From Apostichopus japonicus (lineage: Eukaryota > Echinodermata > Holothuroidea > Aspidochirotida > Stichopodidae), in the NCBI RefSeq assembly GCF_037975245.1, contig NC_092567.1, positions 5,960,214 to 6,024,213 of the forward strand: 64,000 bases of DNA, read 5' to 3'. A model generated the notes under the pieces. That model saw nothing but the letters and a program-made list of their open reading frames with translations. It was not told the DNA's origin and made no database searches. This document shows, piece after piece, positions 63,018-64,000 of this stretch (position 1 is the stretch's first letter; each line of letters opens with the position of its first letter). Made by a program: the position numbers and the translations under genes.

Positions 63018-63101
63018 GTACACAGTGACTCAGAACAGAGTAAAATTAACGAATGCTACACATTCCATGTACGGTACTTCCTCAGAGCTACAGTAACTTA
63101 G
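63018..63101 (+). CDS. Weak candidate terminal exon (pair with 59125)
   Basis: Acceptor-like GTTCTAACATTGCAG (ending 63017), then a phase 0 frame of 27 codons (VHSDSEQSKINE start) ending at TAG (63099). The block before it duplicates 58.84-59.12 kb. Function unknown; may be a relic of a duplicated gene end. Confidence 0.2.
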   Translation, partial: VHSDSEQSKINECYTFHVRYFLRATVT

Positions 63102-63388
63102 GCCTCAAATCTAGAAGTGATTCAACTTCTTTGAAATGAGCGTATAAAATAGAGATGGGAGACGTTGGGGTGGGGGGCGGCAGGGGTGTGAAAAGGTGAG
63201 AGATAAAACTCATCTGGGCATTTCTTCGTATGCAATCTTCATTTTCACCACGAGACTATGTTCTCGCTGTTCGCGAGTCAGGAGAGGAATTAAAATAAAT
63301 CGAGGCAGATAAAGCAAGATAAAGGTGCTCATTATACATTGTGTACCTCTGTTTCATGTTGAGATCAAGTCATGAAATATTACATATC

Positions 63389-63540
63389 AGGCGCGTATCC
63401 AGGATTTTCAAACCCGGGGGGCGCGAATTACTATCTAAGCGGAGCGCCACCATCGGTTGGCGCGCAGCGTACAAGAAAATTTCTTATTTTGATACCCCCC
63501 AGATCACCGGAGACGGCACTTCTCGGGCTTGAAATGACCA
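63389..63540 (-). repeat. Dispersed repeat copy 3, inverted
   Basis: The minus strand reads GCCGTCTCCGGTGATCTGGG, TTTTCTTGTACGCTGCGCGC, CGATGGTGGCGCTCCGCTTA, then AATCCTGGATACGCGCCTGA. Same family as copies 1 and 2, so open frames here on either strand are not genes. Confidence 0.75.
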
Positions 63541-64000
63541 ACCAGATGTACACTTTTTGCCTGAGAACCAAGTATTTCCTAATAGTTTTTTTCCATCCAT
63601 AACCTTTTTGAAGATTGTCAACCCGGCGCACATCATGTTCGACCTGATCGCATCTCCTGTGGGTCTTTGCTTTTGTAGGTGATTCTACGTCGCGGCCTAC
63701 AATACCCGTCAGTCCCACTTTTCAAGGTTTTAAGCCCCATATTTGTTCAGAATTTGAAAATTCACATTTCTCGTGAATAAACTCACTTCAAAACATACCC
63801 ATAATGTTGTACAAAATTTCATCTATGGACAACCAATATAGAAAAACTTCCTTCAACCCCTAACAGACCGGTCAAAATTGCACGAGTAGAGGGAAGTGTG
63901 ATGCAGAATGTTGGTCAGAAATTTTCGAAACTTCAGACACAGTTAATTTATTGGTGTACAAATATTAAAACCTCTTATAACGGCTATTATAAAACTTGGT
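63541..64000. other. No gene recognised at the window edge
   Basis: AT-rich sequence with a minus-strand open frame (63718 downward) that overlaps the dispersed repeat. Nothing supported. Confidence 0.4.

Noticed and set aside
63341-63718. Open frames near the right edge
   Set aside because: They cross the inverted dispersed repeat copy 3 on both strands.
54043-64000. Leucine-rich repeat exons after the NACHT exon
   Set aside because: I looked for LxxLxLxxN patterns in open segments bounded by splice sites and found none convincing.

Overview
This 64 kb window is animal genomic DNA, not bacterial. It is AT-rich and gene-poor. It has GT-AG introns, two LINE retrotransposons, a tRNA-derived SINE, hAT-type and TTAA-type DNA elements, long micro- and minisatellites, and a NACHT (NLR-type) immune exon. 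An AT-rich background, many GGCCTA words, an invertebrate NLR, and P2X7-ballast and THAP-transposase genes fit a marine invertebrate deuterostome. An echinoderm, perhaps a sea cucumber, is my best guess, but this is inference only.

Layout. 0-18 kb: mostly intron-like or intergenic DNA. It holds a SINE on the minus strand (5.0-5.4 kb) and three short plus-strand exons (4.3, 9.3, 13.7 kb) that join in one frame to form the C-terminus of an unrecognised protein. 18.1-22.3 kb: a minus-strand LINE with one in-frame stop. It ends in AATAAA and an ATCT tail that has grown into about 1.3 kb of pure tetranucleotide repeat. 22.3-34.3 kb: the most interesting block. A two-exon gene for a free-standing P2X7 ballast domain (plus strand) faces a six-exon THAP plus DDE transposase gene of Kolobok-like type (minus strand). 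Four near-identical 322 bp repeats lie between their 3' ends. TTAA sites and weakly similar inverted ends flank the block, so it may be one DNA transposon of about 12 kb carrying two genes. The transposase gene has two single-base frame breaks, one of them in an A11 run.

34-47 kb: no gene that I can support. It holds diverged repeats and a clean hAT-type MITE with an 8 bp target duplication. 47-52 kb: two minisatellites (a unit of about 22 bp with a 356 bp higher-order period, and a 40 bp unit). The second lies in the likely intron of the next gene. 49-54 kb: an NLR-type gene with a phase-matched candidate first exon (49.0 kb) and a large NACHT exon (52.55-54.04 kb). I see no Death, CARD or LRR module in the window.

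54-64 kb: mobile-element debris. It includes an element with terminal inverted repeats, a hairpin-forming 36 bp minisatellite, duplicated acceptor-like blocks, and a nest of insertions: a CR1/L2-type LINE inside a dispersed repeat, inside a hAT-type element, inside a hairpin repeat unit.

All calls come from reading the sequence; no database search was run. Exon joins are predicted from splice motifs and reading phase.
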